Made by a program: the position numbers and the translations under genes. The notes below the pieces were generated by a model. That model was not told the origin of the DNA. It saw only the letters and a list, made by a program, of their open reading frames with translations, and made no database searches. A DNA stretch of 64,000 nucleotides from CADEEN01 sp963783785 (GTDB taxonomy: Bacteria; Pseudomonadota; Gammaproteobacteria; Burkholderiales; Burkholderiaceae_C), in contig CAWAOQ010000010.1 of the NCBI GenBank assembly GCA_963783785.1, forward strand, positions 1 to 64,000. The letters are read 5' to 3'. Numbering within the stretch: the first letter of the stretch is position 1; each line of letters starts with the position of its first letter. This document shows, in pieces, positions 1 through 9,237 of the stretch.

Positions 1-376
1 TTCCGGATCGTCTCGTAGCTGCCGCCGTTGACCACCTTGAAGCCATTGCGCTCGAGGATGTCGCGGGCCTTGCCGGCCCGTCCGCCGGTCTTGCAGTAGG
101 TCACGATCGTCCGGTCGCGCGGCAACTCGCCCAGGCGGCGATTGAGCTGGAACAGCGAGATGTTCGTCGCGCCCGGGGCGAGTCCCCCTCTTCGCTTCGA
201 GGGCGCGCGCGGACGTCGAGGATGTAGGCGCCGTTGCCGATCAGCTTGGCGACCTCGTTCTCCGGCCGGATCGACGAGGTGCCGGACCCAAGAAAGTACT
301 TGTCGAACAGTTTCTCGATCAACTCCACATATGCGACATGTTCATCCTTCGGTTCTCCCTTGTTTGGCCCGAACAT
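1..376 (-). CDS. Rhodanese-domain protein, partial and frame-broken
   Basis: The gene runs off the left edge, so its C-terminus is missing. The reading from the ATG at 376 gives a helical leader, then the rhodanese CH2A-like stretch YILDVRARPRSEEGDSP. It then jumps frame near 174-177, in a run of four G/C, to continue GATNISLFQLNRRLGELP and the active-site loop TYCKTGGRAGKA, which carries the catalytic Cys. Rhodaneses transfer sulfane sulfur from a persulfide on this Cys; the substrate here is unknown. It follows the outer-membrane barrel gene by 23 bp and is probably the last visible gene of the leftward cluster. The start is uncertain: a GTG further in would also fit. The frame break is more likely a sequence error than decay because both halves look conserved. 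Confidence 0.75.
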
Positions 377-399
377 CACGCCCCCGCAACGGCAACGAC

Positions 400-1219
400 T
401 CACTTGAATATCAGGTTGAGGCCGACGAAGACCTGCCATTCGGGCCAGCCGGCGCCCTTGCTCGCCACCGACCACTGCGGCTCGACGAACAGGTTGTAGG
501 TCGTCGTCCCGGACTTCCAGACCTGGCCGATGCCGATGCCGATCGGCACGTTGTAGCCGTCGCTCTCGAAGTCGTAGTTCATGATCCCCGTCGAGCGCCA
601 GTAGGTGCCGCCGCCGAGTTGCCCGATGAGAATCGGCTGGAAGGCGGCGATGTTCACGTCGGCACGGTCGTCGTCGCCGGCGACGCTGGCCTGCCAGGTC
701 AGCAGGTAGCCGTACAGGAACTTCGGGTTCGTCGCGACGAACGCCACGTTGGCCAGGCCGAGCGACCATTTGCCGCTGCCGAGCGCGTCGTCGGTCGCGG
801 TCGGCACGTTGATCAGCGGCCCCACGCCGAAGCTGATGGCCGGGTTGCCGACGTCGATCAGGTAGGCGGCGAAAGCGTTGAAGTCGCCCAGGCCGGTCTT
901 GTGTTCCGTGCCGGGCAGCACCGGGTTGGTCATCACCGGCAGCGAGGCCCGCATCAGCCACTTCGACTCGCCGATCGAGAAGGGCATCGCGTAGCGCAGC
1001 CAGAACTGGTTGGCGTAGGTGTCGGTCTCGGTGAGCTTGCCGATGTAGTAGTCGTGCACGTTGAAGGCCTTGACGGTCGCGAGCGGGTTGTTGGCCTGCG
1101 CGACATCGCTCGCCTGGGTCTGCTCCTGCGCGAGTGCGACGCCCGACAGAGCCGCCCCACAAGGCGATGGCGAGAACGGCGCGCAGGCTGTGGCGAGTGC
1201 GGTTCATGATTTCGTCCAT
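400..1219 (-). CDS. Outer-membrane beta-barrel protein ('transporter'/neuromedin U-type annotation)
   Basis: About 272 residues once one surplus base in the C run at 1155-1158 is removed. The repaired N-terminus is a textbook signal peptide (MNRTRHSLRAVLAIALWAAL, then SGVALA-QE with an AxA-type cleavage site). The mature part has alternating polar/aromatic strands (SFGVGPLINVPTATDD, TYWRSTGIMNYDFESDG) and ends in LNLIFK, with the terminal aromatic typical of barrels inserted by the Bam complex. It resembles the family automatically named transporter or neuromedin U and related to the phenol-degradation MetA barrels; the cargo is unknown. ATG 1219 and ATG 1207 are both possible starts. It lies 27 bp after the OprB-type porin gene and 23 bp before a rhodanese gene. 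Confidence 0.7.
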
Positions 1220-1246
1220 TCCGTTGAAGTCAGGTGGTCATCGGCT

Positions 1247-2558
1247 TCAGAAGCGGATCACGGCGCGCAGGCCCGGCACGACGGCGGTGCTGCTGCCCAG
1301 GCCGGGCCGGATGATCTGCAGATCGGCGCCGATCTCGGACCAAGGAGTGAGCGCGAAGTTGTAGAAGAGCTCCAGGCCCTGCTCGTCGCGCAGCGTGACC
1401 GCGGGCGCGAGGGCGTCCTTCAGGGTCTGGGCCAGGCCGTCGTAGTAGTAGCCGATGCCCCAGTTGTCGCGGCTGCGGCCCGCGATCAGGCCGCGGCCGC
1501 CGATGCCGAAGAGCATCGACCAGCGCAACGCGTTGGGGTTGCCGTCCGAGACGCCGATGCTGCCGAACAAGACCGAAGCCTTCGCCGGGGCGCTCGGCAG
1601 GTTGGTAGGCATACTGGTCGAACGAGTAGGCGACGTACCAGCGTTTGTCCTTGTAGGTGATGGCGCCGGGGTCGGGCGTCGGCAGGAAGACGTCGTCCAG
1701 GCTCTGCAGGTCGGCGCCCTTCTGCGTGCCGTAGAAGGCGGTGAAGCCCTGGTGGCCGCGCAGGCCGCCCAGGCGCACGTTGAAATCGACGCTGCCACGC
1801 ACGCTGACGCCGCCGTCGAATGCATCGGTGATGTTCTTGTTCACCGCGCTGTTCGGGTCGTAGAGCCATAGCCGGTAGGTGGCTGGTTCGGTGAACACGC
1901 TCATCAGCGCCCCGAACAGGTAGGGCGGCACCGTGCCGGTCGGCGTGGCGACGAAGCTCTGGTTCCAGAACGAGTCGATGCCCGCGCCGCCCATGAAGGG
2001 CTTGGCGGACACCAGCTCGATCATGTTGACCTTGCCGAGTACGAGCGACACACCATCGCCGAAGTCCTGGCGGAAGTAGGCACTCGACAGGTCGAACGCG
2101 TCGGAGCCTTCCATGCCCGGCGCGTTGAGGGCGGCGTTGACCGGGATCAGCACGCCGCCGCGCCCGTTGACGTTGCGGCCGAAGTTGACGTCGGCCTGCA
2201 GCGTCATCGAGAAGCCGTTCCAGAAGCCCAGCTTGCCGAGGTCGGCCGCGACGAAGAGGTCGGCCTTGGCGCCGTACTCGTAGCCATGTTCGCCGTCGCC
2301 GGCACTCAGCCCCTGCACGAATTGCGTCAGGCGCGGCTTGACGACGACGCCGCGCTCCTTGAGCGCGCTGCGGGCGCCGCCCCAGTCGCCGCTGAGGGCC
2401 TCGCGGGTCGCCCAATCGGATGGCGCATCGGCTGCAGCAGCAACCGGTGCGGCGGCCGCGTCCGCCGCCCAAGCGCCCGATGGCAAGGCCGGCTGTGCGA
2501 CGACCGCAAGCGAAACCGCGACACGGGCAGCCAGGGCAAAACACGATTTCGCGGCCAT
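1247..2558 (-). CDS. OprB-family carbohydrate-selective porin, frame-broken
   Basis: About 436 residues read across one frame break near 1570. It has a signal peptide (Ala-rich, ending near GAWAADAAA), then the family signature LSGDWGGARSALKERGV, barrel strands, YFRQDFGDGVSLVLGKVN, and after the break LFGSIGVSDGNPNALRWSM, which corresponds to the conserved G-x-SDGNPNP region of OprB porins. It ends in AVIRF with a terminal Phe. OprB porins sit in the outer membrane and admit sugars, but within this superfamily the substrate cannot be read from sequence. It is the fifth gene of the leftward cluster, 70 bp after the Gln-rich protein gene. The ribosome site is weak (CAGAAG). Confidence 0.8.
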
Positions 2559-2628
2559 CTTCTGTTCTGCTTCCGATCATTTGCGCAGCCTCACAACGCG
2601 TCGGCTCCGCCACGCCGACGCATGCGGC

Positions 2629-3102
2629 TCACTTCGGTGTCGCCGTCACGTACTTCAGCGTGCTGCCTTCGTAGACGGGCTCGTAGAAGGTGCCGCCGCA
2701 GTACTGGTAGTTCTTGCCGCCCACCGGGGTGGGGGTGCAACCCGCGGGCAGTTTGGTGACGACGGTACCTGCCGGCAGCGGCTTGCCGGCGGCGGCCTGC
2801 TGCTGCGCGGCGATGGCCTTCTGCTTCTCGGCCTCGGCTTCCTTCTGCGCGGTGATGGCCTTCTGCTTCTCGACCTCGGCCTGTTGTTGCGACGTCGCGG
2901 CCTGCTGCTGGGCGGTGGCCGCCTGCTGCTGGGCCGCTGCGGCGTTGGCTTCGGCCGCGGAATCGCCGGACGAGCCGACCGCGGCGCCGACGGCGAAGGC
3001 GGCACCGCGGCCGCGGAAGGCCTGCGCCTCGGGTGCGAAAACGGCCGCAGCGACAAAAACGAGGATGGCGATGGCGGCGGCGAGCTTGAGTGGTGTTGTC
3101 AT
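2629..3102 (-). CDS. Secreted Gln/Ala-rich coiled-coil protein with C-terminal Cys-containing domain
   Basis: 157 residues. A signal peptide or membrane anchor comes first (MTTPLKLAAAIAILVFVAAA). A low-complexity segment of repeated QQQAATA/EKQKAITA units follows, about residues 47-105, likely a helical coiled coil. A compact C-terminal domain with PVGGKNYQYCGGTFYEPV ends the protein. The last part resembles the DUF6515-type repeats found in secreted proteobacterial proteins (name given from memory, moderate certainty). The start is supported by GGAG just upstream. It lies 16 bp after the DUF2092 gene, so the two are probably co-translated. No function can be assigned; a periplasmic spacer or scaffold is one guess. 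Confidence 0.65.
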   Translation of the reverse strand: MTTPLKLAAAIAILVFVAAAVFAPEAQAFRGRGAAFAVGAAVGSSGDSAAEANAAAAQQQAATAQQQAATSQQQAEVEKQKAITAQKEAEAEKQKAIAAQQQAAAGKPLPAGTVVTKLPAGCTPTPVGGKNYQYCGGTFYEPVYEGSTLKYVTATPK

Positions 3103-3118
3103 GATGGTTCTCCAGGCG

Positions 3119-3898
3119 CTACTTGCCTGCGGTCGGGCGCATCGGCTCGACCGACATGAAGCGGATCTGCTGCGTGCCCTTGGGGGGCACGAACTTGAAG
3201 TCGGCATCGCCGACGGCCGGCGACGTGCTCCAGCCACTCAGTTCGGTGGTGATGCTCAGCAGCGCAGGTGTGCCGGTCTCGGTGACCGTGTACTTGTGCG
3301 GCCACGGCTTACCGCCCTCTGCGATCCAGATCTGGTAGTCGACCCCGGGGCGGCTGAACAGCAGGTGGTCGCACTTGACGCCACCGATCACCGTCTTGCC
3401 GACCACCACCGCCAGCTTCAGGTCTTTCGTCATCAGCGGGAATGCGCCGCGGTACAGCAGGTCGGCCGACGGCAGCATGATGCCCACCGTCTCGCGCGCG
3501 AAGTCGATCATCTTCTCGACCGTGGGCGGCGCCTTCTCGGTGGCGTAGACCTTCTCGACCGGGTTGTGCAGGGTCAGCGTCTTGCCGTCGTAGTAGAAGC
3601 GCTGGTCCTTCAAGCCGCCGACGCGCATCGCGCGCAGCCTGTCGGGCCGCTTGACGACCACGTTGGCCGCCAGGTCGTGGTCGACCCGGTGCCCGGACTC
3701 GTGCATGTCCTCGAGCGTGCTTTGCGTGCGCACGCTGAACTGCTGCAGTCCGTCGAGGTAATCGGTCATCCGCTTCAGCTTCGCTATTGCGGCCGGGTCG
3801 ACGGCGGGAGTCTGGGCCTGCGCCGGCGGGGGTGCCGACAGCGCCAAGGCGCCGAGGGCGAACGCCGCCGCGACGCTCCATTGATTCCATCGTTTCAT
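3119..3898 (-). CDS. DUF2092-family periplasmic protein
   Basis: 259 residues with a clear signal peptide (MKRWNQWSVAAAFALGALAL ... APPPAQAQ). The body reads as a LolA/LolB-like lipid-binding fold: MTDYLDGLQQFSVRTQSTLE, then strands VVVKRPDRLRAMRV and FYYDGKTLTLHNPVEKVYAT, ending VGDADFKFVPPKGTQQI. The pattern matches the DUF2092 family of predicted periplasmic proteins. A strong AAGGAG lies just before the ATG. It sits between a rhodanese gene (48 bp upstream) and the Gln-rich secreted protein (16 bp downstream). The family has no established biochemical role. A periplasmic carrier serving the outer-membrane proteins encoded downstream is an inference from context only. Confidence 0.75.
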   Translation of the reverse strand: MKRWNQWSVAAAFALGALALSAPPPAQAQTPAVDPAAIAKLKRMTDYLDGLQQFSVRTQSTLEDMHESGHRVDHDLAANVVVKRPDRLRAMRVGGLKDQRFYYDGKTLTLHNPVEKVYATEKAPPTVEKMIDFARETVGIMLPSADLLYRGAFPLMTKDLKLAVVVGKTVIGGVKCDHLLFSRPGVDYQIWIAEGGKPWPHKYTVTETGTPALLSITTELSGWSTSPAVGDADFKFVPPKGTQQIRFMSVEPMRPTAGK

Positions 3899-3946
3899 TT
3901 CGGGGCTCCTTGATTCGTTAGTTCGGTGGTGCGCGTGAAGACGGCC

Positions 3947-4465
3947 TCATTCACCGCTCGGATACGCCATGCGCTCGGGCGTCGGCTTGTAGGTCCACGG
4001 GCAGCCCGAGTTCTTCCACCCGTTCATCAAGCGCTGGCCATCGAAGACGCTGTGCGGGTCTTTCACTGCATCGCCTTCCATGCCATCGATGATGTTGTAG
4101 ACCTTCGTCAGGCCGGCTTGCGCCAGCGCGTTGGCGGCCATCGCGCTGCGCCCGCCCGAGCGGCACATCGCTAGGATGGTGTCGCCAGGCCGGACCACCG
4201 ACTGCACGCGCGAGACGAAGTCCGGATGGGGCTGGAACGGGAACTGCTTCTTCTCGGCGTCCCACTGGTACTTCAGCGTGATCAGCGGAATCTTCCACGC
4301 CATCGGCGGGTGGCCGACGAAGAAGTGCTCCTCGGGTGTGCGCACGTCGATGATGCAGACATGTTCGGGGTCGGCCTGCCACATTGCATAGGCCTCGGCG
4401 GCCGTCACGTAAAGGCCCAAGGTGGTCTCCTTGGCCTTGGGGATGTCTTTGGCAATCGGGTTCAT
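3947..4465 (-). CDS. Single-domain rhodanese-like sulfurtransferase
   Basis: 172 residues with no signal peptide. Visible motifs are CIIDVRTPEEHFFVGHPP (the rhodanese entry motif), then the active-site loop MCRSGGRSAMAANAL with catalytic Cys, and YNIIDGMEGDA. The C-terminal tail, GWKNSGCPWTYKPTPERMA, is longer than in minimal rhodaneses and contains another Cys. A GAGGAG ribosome site precedes the ATG. The protein is predicted to be cytoplasmic and to move sulfane sulfur or bind another anion such as arsenate; sequence does not separate these. It is the second gene of the cluster, and a second rhodanese gene closes the cluster at the left edge. Confidence 0.85.
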   Translation of the reverse strand: MNPIAKDIPKAKETTLGLYVTAAEAYAMWQADPEHVCIIDVRTPEEHFFVGHPPMAWKIPLITLKYQWDAEKKQFPFQPHPDFVSRVQSVVRPGDTILAMCRSGGRSAMAANALAQAGLTKVYNIIDGMEGDAVKDPHSVFDGQRLMNGWKNSGCPWTYKPTPERMAYPSGE

Positions 4466-4554
4466 TCAAATCTCCTCGTCCATGCGACGGGGTCGCCGCT
4501 CAGCGTCAAGCCCGCCCTCGACCGGAAGGCGAGCTTGCTGCACGCTATGCCGCC

Positions 4555-5238
4555 CTACGGTATGTAGTTAGCGCTGGTATCTGCGCCGTAGCCGCAGCCC
4601 TGGTAGGTGCCATGCAGTTCGTCGCGGATGATGGCCGCCCATCCGCCCGCTTTGGTGGTGTCGAGCACGAGATCCTTTTCGAGGATCTTGGTCTCGAACT
4701 TCCAGCCTTGCGGCAGGGTCTTGTATTTCTTGCCCAACGAGTCGAGGTTGTCAGGGGTCAGGCTCGGATCGACCGCCTTGGTGTATTCCTGCAGGACCCA
4801 GACTGCACCGCCGGGCTCGCGCAGCAGGCACACGGATTTACCCGCCTTGAAGGTCCAGACCGAGCTGCGCCGGATCAGCGAGGGCACGTAGGCGCTCTGC
4901 ATCTGCGAGATCATCTCCGCCCCGGTCATGTCCCCGCCCCAGCGCAACTCGACACCGTGGAAGTTCTGCGTTTCGCCGACGAGGAACTTGATCTCGTCCA
5001 TCATCCAGAAGCGTCCGTTGTTGACCGCGCACATGTCCACTTCGAGTTCATCCGCCAGTTTCTTGGCATCGATCTTCTTGTAGGCTTCGGGGTCGACGGG
5101 AATCGATGCCGCCGTATAGACGTGGGCTCGCTGTGATTTCCCGGTGCCGATAAAGGCCCCCATCCCGTGGAAGGGGAGGCCGCGGGTGTTGTTGAAGCTC
5201 ATCCAGCTGAGGGATTCCATACCTGTCTTCAGTTTCAT
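4555..5238 (-). CDS. Conserved-looking protein of unknown function
   Basis: 227 residues; I do not recognise the family. There is no signal peptide and no transmembrane segment. The protein looks globular and soluble: GLPFHGMGAFIGTGKSQRA, a Trp-rich middle (VWTFKAGKSVCLLREPGGAV WVLQEYTK), and a C-terminus GGWAAIIRDELHGTYQGCGY. It begins the leftward cluster, with GGAG upstream of ATG 5238, and faces the AraC-type regulator gene across 259 bp, so it is the most likely direct target of that regulator. The gap to the following rhodanese gene is 89 bp. The codon pattern is typical of the window, so it is probably a real gene. Confidence 0.6.
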   Translation of the reverse strand: MKLKTGMESLSWMSFNNTRGLPFHGMGAFIGTGKSQRAHVYTAASIPVDPEAYKKIDAKKLADELEVDMCAVNNGRFWMMDEIKFLVGETQNFHGVELRWGGDMTGAEMISQMQSAYVPSLIRRSSVWTFKAGKSVCLLREPGGAVWVLQEYTKAVDPSLTPDNLDSLGKKYKTLPQGWKFETKILEKDLVLDTTKAGGWAAIIRDELHGTYQGCGYGADTSANYIP

Positions 5239-5497
5239 TTCGTGCTCCGTTTCTTGGTCACTTCACTGTTCTTGCCCGATCCACTGTGCACCGGACAAGC
5301 CCTTTTGAGTCGCAAACCCTGCCCGGTATGGCCCTCCCACGCCGGGATTCGTCAAATCGAGTACTGCACTTCATCCAATGGATCCAGGCGCCGAGGCTAT
5401 CCGTCGAATGCGCGAAGTGATTGACAATTCCCGGTGGCGACTGGACATTTCCGCGCAGCGCCGCGAGGCGCCGTCGGCCCGCTGACCTGGATCAAGA
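5239..5497. promoter_or_regulatory. Divergent intergenic region between the cluster and its AraC-type regulator
   Basis: 259 bp with no credible gene. It must hold the promoters of both the leftward cluster and the AraC-family gene. It is less GC-rich than the flanking coding DNA around 5350-5440. I could not pick out a convincing -35/-10 pair or a clear direct repeat of the kind AraC proteins bind, so the operator is inferred from layout only. Confidence 0.45.
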
Positions 5498-6553
5498 ATG
5501 GATATACGCACGACAGTGATGAAGCGCCCGGCCAAGGGCTGGGCCCATGACGGTGGCTCGGTGCGGGTCGGCACGCTCCTGCCGCTGGCGGACATCCTGA
5601 TCGGCCTGGGGGTGAACCCGGCCACCCTGCTGGCCGAGGCAGGCGTCGATCCGAAGGTCTTCGACGATCCGGAAAACCGCCTGTCGGTGACGGTGCACAA
5701 CCACCTGGTGGCGCTGGCCGTGGAGCGCACCGGCTGCCCGCACCTAGGGCTGCTGGTGGGCCAGCGCGACAGCTTGCAGTCGCTCGGACTGGCGGGCCTG
5801 CTGGTGCGCTACTCGCCGGACGTCGAGACGGCGCTGCGCAGCTTCGTGCGCTACCTGCACACCCATGTGCGTGGCGCCAAGGCGGCGCTCACGGTGGACG
5901 GCAGTGTCGCGACGCTGAACTGGGAGATCTACCAGCCGGACGTCGAGGCCGTCGACCAGGTGGGCGATGGTGCGCTGGCCGTGTACTGCAACGTCCTGCG
6001 CGAGCTGTGTGGCCCCGCTTGGACGCCGATCGAGGTGCAGTTTGCCCACCGCGAGCCGGTCGCGCTGCACCCGTTCCGCATGTTCTTTCGCACCACGCTG
6101 CACTTCGACGCCGAGGAATATTCGCTGCGCTTCGCCTCGTCCTGGCTGCAGCACCCGGTGGCGCAGGCCGACCCGATACTGCAGCGGGTGCTGAAGAAGG
6201 AGTTGGACGCCATCGTGGCCCGTCACGAGGCCGACTTTTCGGAGCAGGTGCGCGGCGTGCTGCGCTCGGCGCTGCTCACCGGGAGCGCGCGGTCTGACCA
6301 GATGGCGGCGCTGTTCTCGATGCACAGTTCCACCTTGGCGCGCCATCTGAAGCCCTACGGCATCGGCTTTCGCGATCTGGTCGACGAGTGCCGCTACGAC
6401 GTGGCGCGCGAGATGCTCTCGCACTCGGCACTGGACGTGAGCCAGATCGCCGCGATGCTCGACTACGCCGACGCCAGCGCCTTCACGCGCGCCTTCAGGC
6501 GCTGGAGCGGCACGACGCCGGCGCGCTGGCGCACGCAGCAGGAAGAAACCTAG
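5498..6553 (+). CDS. AraC-family transcriptional regulator (arabinose-binding-domain-like N-terminus)
   Basis: 351 residues. The N-terminal half (VGTLLPLADILIGLGVNPAT ... NRLSVTVHNHLVALAV) matches the sensing domain shared by OruR/ArgR-like AraC regulators. The C-terminal 90 residues hold two helix-turn-helices: MAALFSMHSSTLARHLKPYG, and DVSQIAAMLDYADASAFTRA followed by FRRWSGTTPARWR, the classic AraC signature ending. The effector is unknown. The gene is transcribed away from the unknown/rhodanese/DUF2092/porin cluster, the usual arrangement for a local activator. ATG 5519 is an alternative start. It ends facing the Cti gene. Confidence 0.88.
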   Translation: MDIRTTVMKRPAKGWAHDGGSVRVGTLLPLADILIGLGVNPATLLAEAGVDPKVFDDPENRLSVTVHNHLVALAVERTGCPHLGLLVGQRDSLQSLGLAGLLVRYSPDVETALRSFVRYLHTHVRGAKAALTVDGSVATLNWEIYQPDVEAVDQVGDGALAVYCNVLRELCGPAWTPIEVQFAHREPVALHPFRMFFRTTLHFDAEEYSLRFASSWLQHPVAQADPILQRVLKKELDAIVARHEADFSEQVRGVLRSALLTGSARSDQMAALFSMHSSTLARHLKPYGIGFRDLVDECRYDVAREMLSHSALDVSQIAAMLDYADASAFTRAFRRWSGTTPARWRTQQEET

Positions 6554-6815
6554 GCGCTACGCGGCGCGATCCTCAGCGCCGGTAATGAAGGTAGGAATTG
6601 AACCTCCAAGAAGCTGCCCGTAGTGAATGGCTGGACCAATTGAGAGGCCCGGGAGCTGACGCTCGTGGCGGGCCGACTTCGGCCAGCCGTCGCCGGCCAA
6701 CGGCAACACACCGTGCCGCTTCAGAGGCTGGCGCCGGCGCGGCAGGATGGCCGTTCGCCGCCGTAGCCCCGCGGCGGATTGCATCGGTGGGGTCGCGAGA
6801 CGGTGCGCGCAAGGC
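6554..6815. other. Convergent intergenic stretch, no gene
   Basis: 262 bp between the stops of the AraC-type gene and cti. The first 90 bp are less GC-rich and, read leftward, contain a stretch resembling a tRNA T-arm (TTCAATT flanked by GGAGG and CCTAC), without the rest of a tRNA. Short G/C inverted repeats (for example GGCCGA-CT-TCGGCC around 6674) could act as weak bidirectional terminators. Nothing stronger is visible. Confidence 0.4.
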
Positions 6816-9168
6816 TCAGCGGTTCTCCAGCCGGTTGTAGTCCAGCAGCCCGGCCTCCAGCGGCGCCCCGGCGCGATACGCCTCGTGCAAGGCATCGCTG
6901 GCCAACCAGAAGTCGGGCGACGTGCGGCGGATGGCGAAGCGGTCGGCCAGCGCGCGGTAGTCGGCCTCGGCGGCGAGGCCGCGGATCCCCGACTCGAGTG
7001 CGGGCAGATCACCTTCCCGCACGCGATAGATCGCATTCGGGTAGGCGCCCAGCACACCCGGCACCACCGTCAGGCGGTTGTCGGCCGGCACCAGGTTGGC
7101 TTTCTCGCGCACCAGGTGCGCGACGTTGGCGTGCGCCGTGTCGCGCAGCAGGCTGAAATATTGCGGCGCGCCGCTGGTCCGCTCGACGCGCAGCACCACC
7201 ATCTCGGGCCACCAGGACAGGGCTGGGCCGCGCACCGAGGCCAGTGACTGCAACGCCGTGCGCAGCCGCGCATCGGCCACGCGTGAGAGCTCGTAGCGGG
7301 TGTCGAGCACCGGCGCCAGCCGCTGGCGCAGCAGGCCGAAGAGTTCGCGTTGCGGATCGCCGCTGCGGTAGGCAATGGCCGACGGAGAAGTCGACGGCGT
7401 TGTTCGGGCCGTAGACATAGTCCCGGGCCTCGTCGGGCGCGCCTTCGTACCACGATGCGGCCGTGGCCTGGCGCCGTTCCTGCGGCAGCAGCAGCAGGAA
7501 GTTGAATTCGCCCTCCATGCGCATGAAGTCCATGTACAGGCGGCTGTTGAGCTGGTGGCCGACATTGCCGAAGACGTCGTAACCCGCCACCAGCAGATAG
7601 TAGATGCGTTCGAACAGCGTGTAGCCGATGAGCCAGGCGGTCTTGGGCGGTTCGCCCACCAGCCCCTTCACCACCGAAGCGCTGTCGAAGTGGCGGAAGA
7701 CGGTCAGCGCCGCGTTGGGGTTGCGCCCGTCGCCGTCCCAGACCAGGGACAGGTCCAGCTTCTTGTTGCTGCTGGCCAGCACCTGGCGCAGGAAGGCGCT
7801 CTTGTCCTGCAGATACTCGCGCTCGAGTCCGGCGAATTCGCGCCACGGCCCCAAGATGCCGGCATCGCTGCCGGCCTCGGTGGGCAGGCGCATCTTCTCG
7901 CCCATGCGCTGCAGCGCATCCGCGCCCCGTCGCTCGATATCTTCGCCGGGGTTCAGGAAGTAGACCCAGAAATGGTCCTGGATCACGTCCACCGCCATCT
8001 GGCCACGGCACACCGGACCTTTGATGAAGGTCATGATGAAGAACTCGGCCTCGTCGAGCAGGAAGCGGTAGCGCGAGTCGATCGGCAACTCGCGGAAGGC
8101 CACGAACGGATTCGCGGCCACGGCCACGTCGTACGAGGGCAGGCTGGTGACCTGGATCGCAGGCGCCAGGAACCAGCGCCTGAACTTTTCCATGCGCGAC
8201 GCGCTCAGCGCATACGGCATGTGGGTCTTGGCCAGCACGGCCTCGCGCTCCGGCTCCAGCCGGTAGTGGAAGGCAGCCACGCCGGGGTCGTCGTAGGGCC
8301 GTCGTGTGGCCAGCGGCTTTGCCGGCTGCCCTGGCGGCGTGGCTGAGCGCACCAGCCGGAACGGCCGGTGCGATGGATCCCCGTCGAAGTGCAGGCTGCC
8401 GAGAAAGAGGTGTTCGTACAGGTAGCGGCTCATCAGCCGCTCCTTGGGCGATGCGCCGTTCAGGAACGCCTCCCAGGCTTGCACCTGCCGCCGTTGGGTG
8501 TCCGATAGTGGCGACTCGCCGTCGTAAGGTGCGCCTGCGGCCAGCCAGCTCGTGACGGTGTCCATCTCCCGCGCGTTCAAGCCGGGTAGGCCGTAAGGCA
8601 TGCCGGCCAGCGGCGACTTGCGCTCGTAGGTGTCGAATTCCTCGATGCGCGGACAACTGTTCTTGCGGTCCATCGAGACGTCGAACTCCTGGCCCAGCAC
8701 CGGGACGGTGGGCAGCGGATGTTTGCGCTTCAGATCCAGCATGCGGTACATCAATCCGGCCGCGAGATTGGCCTGCGGCGTCGGCGAGCGCTCGTTCAGC
8801 ACCGCGTGAAAGCCCTTCTCGCGCCACTCCGACGGCCGCTGCGCGTCGACGAACAAGCGGGTTGGATCGGCGGCGCGCACGCGGGCGGCATCGTAGACGG
8901 GCGCGGTGCTGGCGCCGCGCGCGATGCCCTCCCAGGCACCGAGCTTGAGCTGGCAGGGTGCGTCGTAGCAGCCGTGGCAGACGACGCAGCGCTGCTCCAG
9001 GATGGGCTTCACGTCGGCGCGGTAGGACACGCCGCCGGGGGTCGGCGGCAGTGGCTGGTCGTGGCGCGTGGGGTCGGCCGGACCGTAAGCCTGGTCAAGC
9101 GAATCGCGTGTCAGCGTGGCGCAACCGACCAAGCCACACAGAGTCAAGATAGTGGTAAGGCGGCGCAC
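6816..9168 (-). CDS. cti: Fatty acid cis/trans isomerase (Cti), frame-broken
   Basis: About 783 residues, close to the length of Pseudomonas Cti. Cti converts cis- to trans-unsaturated fatty acids in membrane phospholipids under solvent or heat stress, working from the periplasm. The N-terminus from GTG 9168 is a short export signal ending in a lipobox-like LVGC, so the protein may be a lipoprotein. The haem c motif follows in ILEQRCVVCHGCYDAPCQL (CxxCH), a Cti hallmark. The body is intact until near 7385, where the frame shifts; the tail (AYRSGDPQRELFGLLRQ ... LLDYNRLENR) continues in another frame to 6816. The break looks like an indel error because both sides are conserved. It is transcribed away from the tRNA-Val gene. 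Confidence 0.88.
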
Positions 9169-9186
9169 GGCAAGCGGGGCTAAGTA

Positions 9187-9220
9187 AGAGAAAAGCACTT
9201 GGCGCTTCCGCCAAGTGCTT
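9187..9220 (-). terminator. Rho-independent terminator of the tRNA-Val gene
   Basis: Reading leftward, a perfect 12-bp stem (AAGCACTTGGCG pairing with CGCCAAGTGCTT) with a 4-base loop is followed by TTTTCTCTT. It lies 18 bp past the CCA end of the tRNA gene and just before the cti start. Confidence 0.9.
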
Positions 9221-9237
9221 GATTTCACTACCGCATT

